Positions 43,742 to 52,974 are shown, counted from the stretch's first letter. The stretch is 64,000 nucleotides of DNA from Mycoplana rhizolycopersici (GCF_013378445.1 NZ_JABXYK010000015.1:38862-102861), one strand, 5' to 3'. Notes: generated by a model from the sequence alone, not told the origin. A program made the numbers and translations.

Positions 43742-44537
43742 GCTGTGGTTCTTCCGATGGATTGCGGGAAACGATGGTGGTGGCGACGGGGATCTCGGCG
43801 GGGCGATGGCGATGGACAGGAACGCCCTTCATCCAGAGCCGCAGCGCCTCCCAGTGGATGCCGCCCATGACCTTCAGCGTCATCAGCGGATATTTGAAGA
43901 GCATGGAAAGCAGCCGGCGATCGGATATCTCGACCCGCTTACCGGAGAAGGTGGCGACCAGCAGCGGCCCCTCACCGTCTCGTTCATTGATCGCGATCAT
44001 CACGCGCTCGCCCGGCGGCTCTATGCAGAAATCGTAGCGGCAATCCATCGGCACGAAGGGCGAGACATAGAGTTCCTTGGCGCAGGACTGCCGGATCGTG
44101 CCATCGCCCGCGCCCGCGACAGGGATCACATAGGTATGCCGCTCGTGGAAGGTGTTGCAGACCTCATAGAGGACGGCCCTGACCGCCCCGTCCGACCCGC
44201 TGCAGAAGTAGACGGTCAGAGGATTGAACACGAAGCCGAAGATGCGCGGATAGCAGAGCAGACGGATGCGGATACCGTCGACATCGACCCCGGCGTCGAT
44301 GAGCTGGCGCTCGACCCAGACACGCAGCCCGCCGGCCGTGCCGTCGCCGTGGTCGGCATCCTGGAAGGAATACAGCGCTCGGCGATTGTGACCGAACAGC
44401 CGCAGCCTGCGGTCCAGCGACGGCAGCTCGTCGAGATCCAGCAGCACGGAAAACACGCGATAGCGCAGTCGATGCCGGCGCGGCCGATGCCGCGCGTGCA
44501 TCACTGCACCGACATAGAGGGTCGAGCCGCTTGTCAT
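43728..44537 (-). CDS. DUF1365 protein
   Basis: A 269-residue protein of the DUF1365 family (LYVGAVMHARHRPRRHRLRYR, NPLTVYFC, NTFHERHTYV, GGIHWEALRLWMKGV), invariably beside a CFA-like synthase and an FAD amine-oxidase-like protein. Its role is unknown. It overlaps both neighbours. Confidence 0.86.
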   Translation of the reverse strand: MTSGSTLYVGAVMHARHRPRRHRLRYRVFSVLLDLDELPSLDRRLRLFGHNRRALYSFQDADHGDGTAGGLRVWVERQLIDAGVDVDGIRIRLLCYPRIFGFVFNPLTVYFCSGSDGAVRAVLYEVCNTFHERHTYVIPVAGAGDGTIRQSCAKELYVSPFVPMDCRYDFCIEPPGERVMIAINERDGEGPLLVATFSGKRVEISDRRLLSMLFKYPLMTLKVMGGIHWEALRLWMKGVPVHRHRPAEIPVATTIVSRNPSEEPQHEPG

Positions 44538-45892
44538 TGCGCCATCGCAAGGCTGGCGGTGGACGGGATGCGGCCGGACTCATTTTCGACGGACCAGGGT
44601 CGGCGCTGGCCGCAGATCGCCTCAGCCACCGAAAGCCCTGATTGCAGGCCATCCTCATGGAAGCCGCTTCCGAAATGGGCACCGCAGAACCACACGCCAC
44701 CGCGCCCCTGCAGGCGCCAGAGTTCCTTCCGCGCCGCAAGCGCTGCCGTGTCGAACAGGGGATGGTCGTAGTCGACCTCAGCGATGATCCGTTCCTCGGG
44801 GATATCGCGGTGGGGATTGAGCGTGACGAACAGCGGCGTGGCCGGATCGATGCCCTGAAGCCGGTTCATCCAGTAGGTGACGCAAAGCGGCCGTTCGCCG
44901 TCCCGCTCCGGCTCGCCGATGTAGTTCCAGCTCGACCAGACCTTTTTGCGTCTCGGCATCAGCCGCTCGTCGGTGTGCAGCACGGCGGTATTGGCCGTGT
45001 AGCCGATCGCGCCCAGCAACTCCCGCTCCTGCCCGAGGGGATCGGCGAGCATGGCAAGCGCGCGATCGGAATGGGTCGCGATCACGACGTCGGTGAAGAT
45101 ATCGCGGTTGCCGCGCCAGTCGGTCACCGACACAGAGCCCATGTCGCGGCGGACCTCGCGGACGGCGCTGCGCAGGCGGATTTCCCCGGAAAAGTCGGCA
45201 AGCAGCCGTTTGACATACTCGCGGCTGCCGCCGGTCACTGTGCGCCAGCGCGGCCGGTCGGAAAGGGCAAGCAGGCCGTGGCTTTCGAAGAAGCGGATGA
45301 ACGCATGAAGGGGATAGTCGCGCATCCGCCTCGCCGTCGTCGACCAGATCGCCGCCCCCATCGGCAGGAGGTGATCGGTTACGAAGGCGGGACTGTAGCG
45401 GTTTTCGTCAAGGTACTGGCCGAGCGTCTTCGACGCCAGCTCCTCGCCACCAAGCGCAGCCGGCGCCTCTTTGTAGAAACGCAGCGTATCGGACAGCATG
45501 CGCCAGAAGCGCGGTCGCAGTACGTTGCCCGGCTGGCCGAGCAAGCCGCCGATCCCGGAGCCTGAGTACTCGAACGCGCCGCCATCGAGCGATGCCGCAA
45601 ACGACATGTCCGAGGCCTGGGTCGACACCCGCAGATGCTCGAACAGGGCGACAAGGTTCGGATAGTTGCGGTCGTTGTAGACGATGAACCCGGTGTCTAC
45701 CGGGATCGGGCCGTCGCGCGAGGGCGCCGATACCGTGTTGGCATGGCCGCCCGGCCTGTCGGCCTCCTCGTAAAGCACGACGTCCATGCTGCGGCCGATG
45801 AGCCAGGCAGCGGACATTCCGGATATGCCCGCACCGATCACGGCCACCCGCCGGCGGCGCGGAACGTCGGCAAGATCGCGGTCGACGCGCAT
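44534..45892 (-). CDS. FAD-dependent amine-oxidase-like desaturase/oxidase of the lipid cluster
   Basis: About 452 residues. N-terminal dinucleotide fold RVAVIGAGISGMSAAWLI then EEADRPGGHANTV, and C-terminal HFGSGFHEDGLQSGLSVA (FAD contact). It belongs to the amine-oxidase/phytoene-desaturase fold that partners with CFA synthases; the Rhodobacter furan pathway has a comparable desaturase/oxidase. The Met at 45892 has GGAAAGGG upstream; Met at 45907 is an alternative. It is the first gene of the minus-strand lipid unit. Confidence 0.86.
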   Translation of the reverse strand: MRVDRDLADVPRRRRVAVIGAGISGMSAAWLIGRSMDVVLYEEADRPGGHANTVSAPSRDGPIPVDTGFIVYNDRNYPNLVALFEHLRVSTQASDMSFAASLDGGAFEYSGSGIGGLLGQPGNVLRPRFWRMLSDTLRFYKEAPAALGGEELASKTLGQYLDENRYSPAFVTDHLLPMGAAIWSTTARRMRDYPLHAFIRFFESHGLLALSDRPRWRTVTGGSREYVKRLLADFSGEIRLRSAVREVRRDMGSVSVTDWRGNRDIFTDVVIATHSDRALAMLADPLGQERELLGAIGYTANTAVLHTDERLMPRRKKVWSSWNYIGEPERDGERPLCVTYWMNRLQGIDPATPLFVTLNPHRDIPEERIIAEVDYDHPLFDTAALAARKELWRLQGRGGVWFCGAHFGSGFHEDGLQSGLSVAEAICGQRRPWSVENESGRIPSTASLAMAQ

Positions 45893-45925
45893 GAGAACCC
45901 TTTCCATCAGCAATAGTTTTGCCTC

Positions 45926-45955
45926 TACATACGAAGGAAACGCACAACCGGATTG
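45926..45955 (-). promoter_or_regulatory. Candidate RpoE-type promoter for amine oxidase-DUF1365-CFA
   Basis: On the minus strand CAATCC, 18 bases, TATGTA. It deviates from TGATCC at the first two bases but has the same 18-bp spacing and lies about 35 bp before the gene. Confidence 0.4.
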
Positions 45956-45982
45956 ATACCGGCGCAGATTTTTGAACAATGG

Positions 45983-46010
45983 TGATCCGGCACACAGTCG
46001 CCGCCGTAAC
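45983..46010 (+). promoter_or_regulatory. RpoE autoregulatory promoter
   Basis: TGATCC (45983-45988), 18 bases, TAAC (46007-46010), about 100 bp upstream of the rpoE start. This is the classical form of the RpoE promoter of singlet-oxygen regulons. Confidence 0.65.
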
Positions 46011-46110
46011 GACTTGCATGACGATCGCAGTCCCCATACCGGCGCCCGCGTGCCCCGACATCCCGATCCCGAAGCCCCGGCGCGATTGCGCGGCGGGACT
46101 TCGGGTCAAC

Positions 46111-46695
46111 ATGAAGCGTGCACGGATGAGCGAGACCGCCAGGGAACTGACAAAGGACGAAGCCCGCGCGCTGCTCGAAGCGGTCGGCCGCGATCGGGAT
46201 ATGGCGGCCTTCGAGGCCCTCTTTCGCCACTACGGTCCACGTATCAAGGCCTACATGGCCCGGCTGGCCCGCGACGGCAGCATTGCCGAGGAACTGATGC
46301 AGGAAACCATGATTGCGGTCTGGAACAAGGCCGCCCAGTTCGAGCCGGGCCGCGGCAACGTCTCGACCTGGATCTTCACCATCGCCCGCAACCTGCGGAT
46401 CGATGCCTACCGTAAGACCCGGCGGCCGGATTTCGATCCGAACGACCCCGCTTTCGTCCCCGATGACACCCCGCCGGCGGACGCCGTCGTCGAGGAGCGG
46501 CAGGAGGCCGAGCGGCTTCGCAGCGCGATGGCGGTGCTGCCGCAGGAACAGCTCGAGCTGCTTCGCCTTTCCTTCTTCAACGATTGTTCGCACAGTTCTA
46601 TCGCCGAGACGCTCAACCTTCCGCTCGGCACGGTGAAGTCGCGCATCCGGCTCGCCTTCGCCAAGCTGCGCGCGGCACTGGAGGACGGACAATGA
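46111..46695 (+). CDS. rpoE: RpoE-type ECF sigma factor (singlet-oxygen response)
   Basis: About 194 residues: region 2 (FRHYGPRIKAYMARLA, AEELMQETMIAVWNKA, STWIFTIARNLRIDAYRK) and region 4 (LPQEQLELLRLSFFNDCSHSSIAETLNLPLGTVKSRIR). It matches ECF11/RpoE factors coupled with ChrR. Start ATG at 46111; another in-frame Met at 46126; a longer frame to 45979 covers the promoter and is rejected. It is coupled to ChrR by ATGA. Confidence 0.88.
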   Translation: MKRARMSETARELTKDEARALLEAVGRDRDMAAFEALFRHYGPRIKAYMARLARDGSIAEELMQETMIAVWNKAAQFEPGRGNVSTWIFTIARNLRIDAYRKTRRPDFDPNDPAFVPDDTPPADAVVEERQEAERLRSAMAVLPQEQLELLRLSFFNDCSHSSIAETLNLPLGTVKSRIRLAFAKLRAALEDGQ

Positions 46696-47366
46696 CGGTC
46701 CGTCACCATGTCAGCGACGAATTGCTGCTCGCCTACGCTGCCGGCACGCTCGAGGAAGGCTGGCGGCTCGCCGTCGCAACGCATCTGGCGCTCTGCCCCG
46801 ATTGCCGCAAGCGGCTTTCGCTGATGGAGGACGCAGGGGGCCAGTTGCTTGAGGAGATTGCTCCCGAGCCGGCGCTGGCGACGTCCTTCGAGCGGTTGCG
46901 ACAGCGCGTCCTGCACGAGGGTGCGGCGGCCCGGCCCTCCCCTGCAGGCACGCGCTCGGCCGCGCCGGCTCGCGCCGCTTCGCCGGTCCTGCCGGAGCCG
47001 CTTCGCTCCTATGTCGGAGGTGATGTCGAAACGCTGAAGTGGAAGTCGCTCGGGCGCGGCGCCTACCACATTCCGATCAAGACCGACGACGGGACGACGA
47101 TGGTGCGGCTCCTGCGGATACCGGCAGGCAAGCCGGTGCCCGAGCACGGCCACGGCGGCCGTGAACTCACGCTCGTCCTCAGCGGCAGCTTCCACGACGG
47201 CGAAGAACTGTTCGCGCGCGGCGACCTCGAGGAGGCCGACGCCAACGTCCAGCACCAGCCGGTGGCAACGCCCGGCGAAGACTGCATCTGCCTCGCCGTC
47301 ACTGATGCGCCGCTGAAGTTCAGAAGCTGGCTGGTGCGACTGGTCCAGCCGGTGCTCGGCATATGA
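46692..47366 (+). CDS. chrR: ChrR-type zinc anti-sigma factor with cupin domain
   Basis: A 224-residue protein. The N-terminal zinc site His6, His31, Cys35, Cys38 matches ChrR numbering exactly, and the C-terminal cupin has His152, His154, Glu158, His188 as second metal ligands. ChrR binds RpoE and releases it upon singlet oxygen or hydroperoxides. It overlaps rpoE by four bases (ATGA). Confidence 0.9.
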   Translation: MTVRHHVSDELLLAYAAGTLEEGWRLAVATHLALCPDCRKRLSLMEDAGGQLLEEIAPEPALATSFERLRQRVLHEGAAARPSPAGTRSAAPARAASPVLPEPLRSYVGGDVETLKWKSLGRGAYHIPIKTDDGTTMVRLLRIPAGKPVPEHGHGGRELTLVLSGSFHDGEELFARGDLEEADANVQHQPVATPGEDCICLAVTDAPLKFRSWLVRLVQPVLGI

Positions 47367-47391
47367 TCGGCGTTCGGGAGCGCGCACCGGC

Positions 47392-47805
47392 ATGACCTAC
47401 CTGATCTCGTATCTGGCAACGGCGCTTGTCTTTCTCGGCCTCGACTTCGTATGGCTGACGCGCATCTCGCCAGCATTCTATCGCAGCCGAATCGGCGAGC
47501 TTCTTCTGGCGCAGCCGAATTTCGCCGCCGCCGCGGCCTTCTACCTGCTCTATGTGACGGGCATCGTCTATTTCGCCGTCGTCCCGGCACTGAACGCCGG
47601 AAGCTGGACCTCGGCCCTTCTATCCGGCGCCATCCTCGGCGTCGTCGCCTTCGGCACCTACGACATGACGAACCTTGCGACGCTGAAGGGATGGTCGCTG
47701 CAGGTCAGCCTCGTCGACATGCTGTGGGGGATGGTGATCACGGCCACTTCAGCGACCGCCGGCTACATGGTGACCATGCATTGGTTCCTACCCACCAGAT
47801 CGTGA
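47392..47805 (+). CDS. DUF2177 membrane protein
   Basis: A 137-residue protein with four hydrophobic segments and the family motif FGTYDMTNLATLKGW. DUF2177 genes often accompany rpoE-chrR lipid clusters. It lies 25 bp after chrR and is probably co-transcribed. Its biochemical role is unknown. Confidence 0.84.
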   Translation: MTYLISYLATALVFLGLDFVWLTRISPAFYRSRIGELLLAQPNFAAAAAFYLLYVTGIVYFAVVPALNAGSWTSALLSGAILGVVAFGTYDMTNLATLKGWSLQVSLVDMLWGMVITATSATAGYMVTMHWFLPTRS

Positions 47806-47987
47806 GACAGCCTCCACGCGTGAAGGCGCAAGCACATGCAGCACCCTTTCGCAGCACCCTTTCATCGGGATTTCGAATCCTGTCCTTCAACGGCCAATGC
47901 GAGGAAGGGCGATATCTGCAGGGTGGGTGGCGGTGGTAAATGCCCCCGCACAGATGCGGGGGCAGGCAGTGTTAAGGCACACCGCTC
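47806..47987. other. Gap with a 13-bp tandem repeat
   Basis: GCAGCACCCTTTC occurs twice in direct tandem (47838-47850, 47851-47863). No gene is supported. A terminator hairpin follows at 47941. Confidence 0.5.
47941..47964. terminator. Hairpin terminator between DUF2177 and DJ-1 genes
   Basis: TGCCCCCGCA-CAGA-TGCGGGGGCA is a perfect 10-bp stem. On the minus strand it is followed by TTTACC, so it ends the DJ-1/ABC operon. It may also stop plus-strand transcripts. Confidence 0.7.
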
Positions 47988-48575
47988 TCAGGCGTGCGTG
48001 ATCTTCGTGCCGAGCACGTTGAGGCACTCGCGCATGAAGGCTGCAAGGCCCGTCCAGCCTTTGGCCGAAACCATGTTGCCGTCAACGTAGGCTTCGGTCG
48101 GCTTGACGTCGATGTAGGTTCCGCCGACAGCGGTCACCTCCGGTTCGCAGGCGCCCAGTCCGGCGACCTTTCGTCCCTTCAGCACGCCCGGCACCGCCAT
48201 CAGGATCTGCACGCCATGGCAGATCGTGAAGATCGGTTTGCCGGTTTCGTGAAAATGGCGAACCATGTCCTGGACGCGCTTGTCGGTGCGGATGTATTCC
48301 GGGCCACGGCCGCCGGCTGCGTAGACCGCGTCATATTCCTCTACGCGCACTTCGGAAAATGTCTTGTTGATATCAGCATAGTGACCCAGCTTTTCCGTGT
48401 AGGTCTGATCGCCCTCGAAGTCGTGAAGCGAGGTCTTGATACGATCGCCGGCCGACTTGTCCGGGCAGACGACGTGGACCGTGTGGCCGACAGCCTCCAT
48501 CCCCTGCTGGAACACGTAGATCTCATATTCCTCAGTGAACTCGCCGGTCAGCATGAGGATTTTCTTACCGCTCAT
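47988..48575 (-). CDS. DJ-1/PfpI-family protein
   Basis: A 195-residue protein of the DJ-1/PfpI fold with nucleophile Cys in TICHGVQIL (about residue 119) and an upstream Glu in GEFTEEYE (about 12-18). Relatives act as glyoxalases, deglycases or hydratases. It is the last gene of the minus-strand operon of importer 3, suggesting detoxification or conversion of a reactive carbonyl made from the substrate. Confidence 0.85.
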   Translation of the reverse strand: MSGKKILMLTGEFTEEYEIYVFQQGMEAVGHTVHVVCPDKSAGDRIKTSLHDFEGDQTYTEKLGHYADINKTFSEVRVEEYDAVYAAGGRGPEYIRTDKRVQDMVRHFHETGKPIFTICHGVQILMAVPGVLKGRKVAGLGACEPEVTAVGGTYIDVKPTEAYVDGNMVSAKGWTGLAAFMRECLNVLGTKITHA

Positions 48576-48638
48576 GTCATGTCTCCTGTGTCGTGAAATT
48601 TATGCAGTGCCCGGATTTGGCCGGACACTGCCTTCTGA

Positions 48639-49607
48639 TCAGAATGGGGAGTTGGGGAAGTAGAACTGGTCGGCATTGTCAGGCGTGATCAGGGGCGCCC
48701 CGAGCAGGAAGGACCCGCGCACCGGGGCCTGACCGCTGAACTGCGCCGCCGTCATATACATCGCCGACTTGATCATCGAGGGCGGATAGGGCGTCGAGAT
48801 CGGCGTGCGCTCGTTCTTCTCCTTCACCATCTCGATGACCTGCTTCATGCCGTTGCCACCGAGCGCATATTTGATGTCCTTGCGCCCGGCATTGTCGACG
48901 GCCTCCAGCACGCCGAGCAACATGTCGTCGTCGTTGGCCCAGACCGCGTCGATCTTCGGGTACTTTGCAAGATAGTCCTGCATAAGCTTGAAGGCCTCGT
49001 CCTGATTCCAGTTGGCATACTGGATGTCGAGAATCTTGATGTTGGTCTTGTTGATGACGTCGGAAAATCCTTTGATGCGCTCATCGTCGATGACGGTCGG
49101 AATGCCGCGCAGCACGACGATCTGACCTTCGCCGCCAAGCTTGTCGGCGAGCCAGTGCGCCGTGTTGGCGCCCACGGCGATGTTGTCGCCGGCGACGTAG
49201 AGATCCTGGACGTTGGGGTCCGTGAGGCCGCGGTCGACCACGGAAATGAAGGTGCCGTTCCGTTTGATCTGTTCGACCGGCCCGGTGAGTTCTTCCGAGG
49301 TGAACGGCAGGATGACCAGTGCGTCGAGCTTGCGGCTCGCCGAAAGGTCTTCCAGCGCAGAAACCTGCGCAGTTGCAGAGGATGCGGTCGAAAGCACGAC
49401 ATCGATGTTCGGGAACGCGGCCTCGATCTCCTTTTCGGCCTGCTCGGCATGGTAGACGACTCCCCCCGTCCACCCATGCGTTGCGGCGGGGATCGAGACG
49501 GCCATCGTCACCTTCTTATCCTCCGCCTGTGCACTGCCGAGCGGCAGCGCAAGAGCCAATGCGGCAGTCGATAACAAGAATCCAGCTTTCCGGATGATAG
49601 ACTTCAT
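48639..49607 (-). CDS. Periplasmic sugar-binding protein (importer 3)
   Basis: A 322-residue family-2 binding protein. Signal peptide to about residue 28 (PLGSAQA), mature part with MAVSIPAATHGWTGG, DALVILPFTSEEL, SVVDRGL and VWANDDDMLLG. AAAGGAGGAGAAT precedes the ATG. The ligand is unknown. Confidence 0.9.
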   Translation of the reverse strand: MKSIIRKAGFLLSTAALALALPLGSAQAEDKKVTMAVSIPAATHGWTGGVVYHAEQAEKEIEAAFPNIDVVLSTASSATAQVSALEDLSASRKLDALVILPFTSEELTGPVEQIKRNGTFISVVDRGLTDPNVQDLYVAGDNIAVGANTAHWLADKLGGEGQIVVLRGIPTVIDDERIKGFSDVINKTNIKILDIQYANWNQDEAFKLMQDYLAKYPKIDAVWANDDDMLLGVLEAVDNAGRKDIKYALGGNGMKQVIEMVKEKNERTPISTPYPPSMIKSAMYMTAAQFSGQAPVRGSFLLGAPLITPDNADQFYFPNSPF

Positions 49608-49637
49608 ATTCTCCTCCTTTTGAAGTCAGTGCTGTTT

Positions 49638-50633
49638 TCAGCGGTTTGCAGTAAAGCGGTGCGCCAGCATGGCGATGATGATGATCGCGCCCTGGACGGC
49701 GGCGACGAGGTATTCCGAGACCATGTCCGAAAGGACCATGACGTTAGCGATCACCTCGAGGATGAGGGCGCCGGCCACGGTGCCACCGATCCGCCCCCGT
49801 CCGCCGCGAAGAAGCGTGCCGCCGATCACGACGGCTGTGATGACCTGCAACTCCCAGAGCTGTCCGGTCGTCGGCGTCGCAGCGCCGAGGCGGGGCACAT
49901 AGCAGATCGCAGCGACCGCGACGCAGAAGCCCTGGATCACGTAGGCAATGGTGCGCACGGCAGCGACATTGACGCCGGAAAAGCGTGCCACTTCCACATT
50001 TGATCCGGCAGACGTCAGGCGGCGTCCATATTTGGTCTTGTAGAGCAGGAACGCGCCGAGCAGGACGACGACAAATGTGATGAGGACCGGATAGGGAATA
50101 CCGAGAAAGCTGCCGAAATAGACTGGCCGATAGGCTTCGCGCAGGCTGCGGTCGATCGGTAGCGAGCCGCCATCCGTCATGAAGGTGATGAAGGCGCGGA
50201 AAATGCCCATCGTGCCGAGGGTGACGATGAACGGTTCTATTCGCCCGACGGTCACGATCAGTCCGTTGAAGAGGCCGCAGAGCGAGCCGACCACCAGAGC
50301 AACGCCGGCTCCCATGGGAATGGCCCAGGCCGCGTAGGAGGGAGCGAGATGGTTCATCGCCATGATCATGATGCCGGTCACGAAGGCCATCATCGAGCCC
50401 ACCGACAGGTCCAGCCCACCCGACGAGATCACGAAAGTCGCCCCGACCGCGATGATCGCAACAAAGGCGCTGCGCGTGATCACGTTGATCAGGTTTGCCG
50501 ACGACAAGAAGTTAGCATTTACCAGCGCGCCGAACAGCACGATCACTGCGAGCGCTATGAAAGGCGCCAGATCGGCCCAACGGATGCGAATGCCCTCATC
50601 AGCCGGTGAGACTGTTACTGCCGCTGTCGTCAT
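49638..50633 (-). CDS. Sugar ABC transporter permease (importer 3, RbsC type)
   Basis: About 331 residues, hydrophobic, with FVISSGGLDLSVGS and SAGSNVEVARFSG markers of the family. The start at 50633 has GGGGAGG six bases before it; the gene overlaps the end of the ATPase gene by 35 bp. Confidence 0.88.
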   Translation of the reverse strand: MTTAAVTVSPADEGIRIRWADLAPFIALAVIVLFGALVNANFLSSANLINVITRSAFVAIIAVGATFVISSGGLDLSVGSMMAFVTGIMIMAMNHLAPSYAAWAIPMGAGVALVVGSLCGLFNGLIVTVGRIEPFIVTLGTMGIFRAFITFMTDGGSLPIDRSLREAYRPVYFGSFLGIPYPVLITFVVVLLGAFLLYKTKYGRRLTSAGSNVEVARFSGVNVAAVRTIAYVIQGFCVAVAAICYVPRLGAATPTTGQLWELQVITAVVIGGTLLRGGRGRIGGTVAGALILEVIANVMVLSDMVSEYLVAAVQGAIIIIAMLAHRFTANR

Positions 50634-52191
50634 GTTCATCCTCCCCGACGCCTTCGCGCCCACCGGTCGTGGCAGCGAAGACGACATTCTCCTCATTGAT
50701 TTCATTGCCGCGAAGCTCGGCTACGATCCTGCCGGCCCGCATCACGAGGACGCGGTCGGCGAGGCCGACGAGCTCCGACATCTCCGACGAGATGACGATG
50801 CAGGCCTTGCCCTCCCGCACCATCGCGTCGATAAAGTCATAGATCTGGCTCTTGTTGCCGATGTCGATGCCGCGCGTCGGCTCATCGATGATGATGACCG
50901 AGGGATCGGCCAGCATGACCTTGGCGAGCAACAGCTTCTGCTGGTTTCCGCCCGAGAGCTTCCCCGCCTCCAGCCGCAGAGAACGGACGCGGATATCGTA
51001 GTCCGCAACGACCCTTTGGAGGCGGGATTGTTCCTCCCGCCTGTCCAGAACTACGCCGGGATTGACCGCGTCAAGCGCCTGAAGCGTCAGGTTCGGACCA
51101 AGCTTCTCCTCCAGAAGCAGGCCCTTTCCCTTTCGGTCTTCGGTCAGGTAGACGAGGCCGCCTTCCATCATCGTGCGGACCGACCGGTGTTTGATATCCT
51201 TGCCGTTGAGAACGACGCTTCGCGCCTGTGACGGACGCAGGCCCATCAGCCCCTCGATCAATTCGGTACGGCCCGCGCCGATCATGCCTCCGATGCCCAG
51301 CACCTCGCCCGGGCTGACCGCGAAGGAAACCTTCTGCACGCCGTGATCGACCGACAGATCCGTCACCGACAGGATCGGCGCCTCCGTTGTGGTAGGCCGC
51401 TTGTGTGGGTAGAGCATGTCGAGTTCCCGCCCGACCATCAGCTCTGCCATTTCGCGCTGGCCGAGACTCGCCGCCGGCCACGTGCCGATCATGCGGCCGT
51501 CACGCAGCACGGTAATGCGGTCGGCAAGCGCCTGCACCTCGTCGAGGCGATGGGAAATGTAAAGCACCGCCACACCGTGATCGCGCAGCATCCTTACAAT
51601 GTCGAGCAGCGCCGCAACCTCATCATTGGCAAGGACGGCCGTCGGCTCGTCCAAGATGACGACTTTTCTATCGTCCAGAAGTGCGCGGGCAATCTGCACG
51701 AGTTGGCGCTGGGCAAGCGGCAACTCGCCGACGCAATCGCGCGGGCGCGCTGTCGAGCCCACTCTTGCCAGCAATTCCGCCGTCCGCCGGTTCATCGAAC
51801 GGTCGTCGACCATTAGCCCGCGGCCGATCTCACGCCCCAAAAACAAATTTTCCGCGACTGTAAGGTCCGCTGCGAGCAGAATTTCCTGGTGCACCAATAC
51901 TATGCCGGCCCCTTCCGCCTCCACCGCGTTTCGAAACTCGATTGGCTTGCCATCCATGAGCAGCCGGCCTTCCGTCGGCGCAACGTGACCGGACAGCAGC
52001 TTCATCAGCGTCGACTTGCCGGCGCCATTTTCACCGATGATGGCATGAACCTCTCCCGCGCGGACATCGAGCGCCACATCCGACAGGACGGTGATCTGGC
52101 CATAGGTCTTGCCCAGGCCCTCTGCTTGGAGGGCTGAGGCCGCCGGACCCGCCGTCCGCGCCAAGGATTGAGGAGAAAGGACCGCGTTCAT
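50599..52191 (-). CDS. Sugar ABC transporter ATPase (importer 3, tandem domain)
   Basis: A 530-residue double ATPase. Domain 1: GENGAGKST (53-61), a deviating signature LPLAQRQ, VVILDEPTAVL; domain 2: [31 protein letters not shown]. It has a polar C-terminal tail of about 25 residues. It overlaps the GntR gene by four bases (ATGA). Confidence 0.9.
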   Translation of the reverse strand: MNAVLSPQSLARTAGPAASALQAEGLGKTYGQITVLSDVALDVRAGEVHAIIGENGAGKSTLMKLLSGHVAPTEGRLLMDGKPIEFRNAVEAEGAGIVLVHQEILLAADLTVAENLFLGREIGRGLMVDDRSMNRRTAELLARVGSTARPRDCVGELPLAQRQLVQIARALLDDRKVVILDEPTAVLANDEVAALLDIVRMLRDHGVAVLYISHRLDEVQALADRITVLRDGRMIGTWPAASLGQREMAELMVGRELDMLYPHKRPTTTEAPILSVTDLSVDHGVQKVSFAVSPGEVLGIGGMIGAGRTELIEGLMGLRPSQARSVVLNGKDIKHRSVRTMMEGGLVYLTEDRKGKGLLLEEKLGPNLTLQALDAVNPGVVLDRREEQSRLQRVVADYDIRVRSLRLEAGKLSGGNQQKLLLAKVMLADPSVIIIDEPTRGIDIGNKSQIYDFIDAMVREGKACIVISSEMSELVGLADRVLVMRAGRIVAELRGNEINEENVVFAATTGGREGVGEDEHDDSGSNSLTG

Positions 52192-52880
52192 TCGAAAGCC
52201 GAAAGCAGCCGGTCGCGCGAACGTTCGATGTGGATGCGCATGGCATCGTATGCCGCTTGCGGATCACCGGACCGAAATGCGGCAAGCAGGTTCTCGTGCT
52301 CCTCGAGCGCCTCCTGCGTCACGCGCGTATGGAACATCAACCGGAAAATGTGCAGATGGACGTGCTGGTTCGACAACGTGCTGCGGATCACCTCGTTGCC
52401 GGCGATCTTCAATATTGCGTCGTGGAAATGTGCGTCCGCACGGGCAAAGCGCGAATAGCGCGTGTTGCGATCGACCGGCGCCTCGCCGTTACCCATGTCC
52501 GCCGCGGAGTTTTCAAGCTGCTGGAGAGCCTCAGGGGTCATATTGACCGTTGCGAGCCTGGCAGCCTCGGGCTCGATCAGCAGACGGAAAGCATAGAGGT
52601 CCTCGAATTGCTTCCTCGTCCATTGAGGAGCCGCACTGTAGCCTACGAGATGCTCCTTGCGAACGAGACCCTCGCGCTCCAAGCGGCTCAAAGCTTCGCG
52701 GATCGGGGTCTGAGAGACGCCGATTTCGCGTGCAAGCACGTCAATCGGGATCCGAGCACCGGGCGCAATCTCCAGGGACATCAGCCGGTGGTAAATATTG
52801 TCATAGACACCATCGACTACGCTGCTCGGGCGAAGGCTCATCCCCTTGGCTTCCCGTTCCGCTGCAAATGCCACTTTCAT
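52188..52880 (-). CDS. GntR-family regulator (FadR/VanR subfamily)
   Basis: About 230 residues: winged helix (DNIYHRLMSLEIAPGARI, LAREIGVSQTPIREALSRLE) and an FCD effector domain with the metal ligands in DAHFHDAILK, HVHLH and HENLLAAF. The start ATG at 52880 is preferred; the upstream extension lies in the promoter. It controls probably both its own importer operon and the divergent dehydrogenase operon. Confidence 0.87.
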   Translation of the reverse strand: MKVAFAAEREAKGMSLRPSSVVDGVYDNIYHRLMSLEIAPGARIPIDVLAREIGVSQTPIREALSRLEREGLVRKEHLVGYSAAPQWTRKQFEDLYAFRLLIEPEAARLATVNMTPEALQQLENSAADMGNGEAPVDRNTRYSRFARADAHFHDAILKIAGNEVIRSTLSNQHVHLHIFRLMFHTRVTQEALEEHENLLAAFRSGDPQAAYDAMRIHIERSRDRLLSAFE

Positions 52881-52923
52881 TCTCCGGCTGCTTCTTGACA
52901 CGTTGGCATTTGTTGCAAATAAG

Positions 52924-52963
52924 ATATCGTATGTCAAATACAATATCGTATATGATCCGATAT
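52924..52963. promoter_or_regulatory. Candidate GntR operators between divergent operons
   Basis: ATATCGTAT appears at 52924-52932 and 52943-52951, and an inverted near-copy ATCCGATAT at 52955-52963. They also form ATAC-N6-GTAT dyads. The cluster lies between the GntR start and the Ldh2 start, 12-50 bp from the latter, so binding could block both promoters. Confidence 0.55.
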
Positions 52964-52974
52964 AGGATTTAAGA

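Noticed and set aside
45979..46110. N-terminal extension of the RpoE frame
   Set aside because: It contains the TGATCC promoter and is rich in Pro/Ala without sigma-factor sequence.
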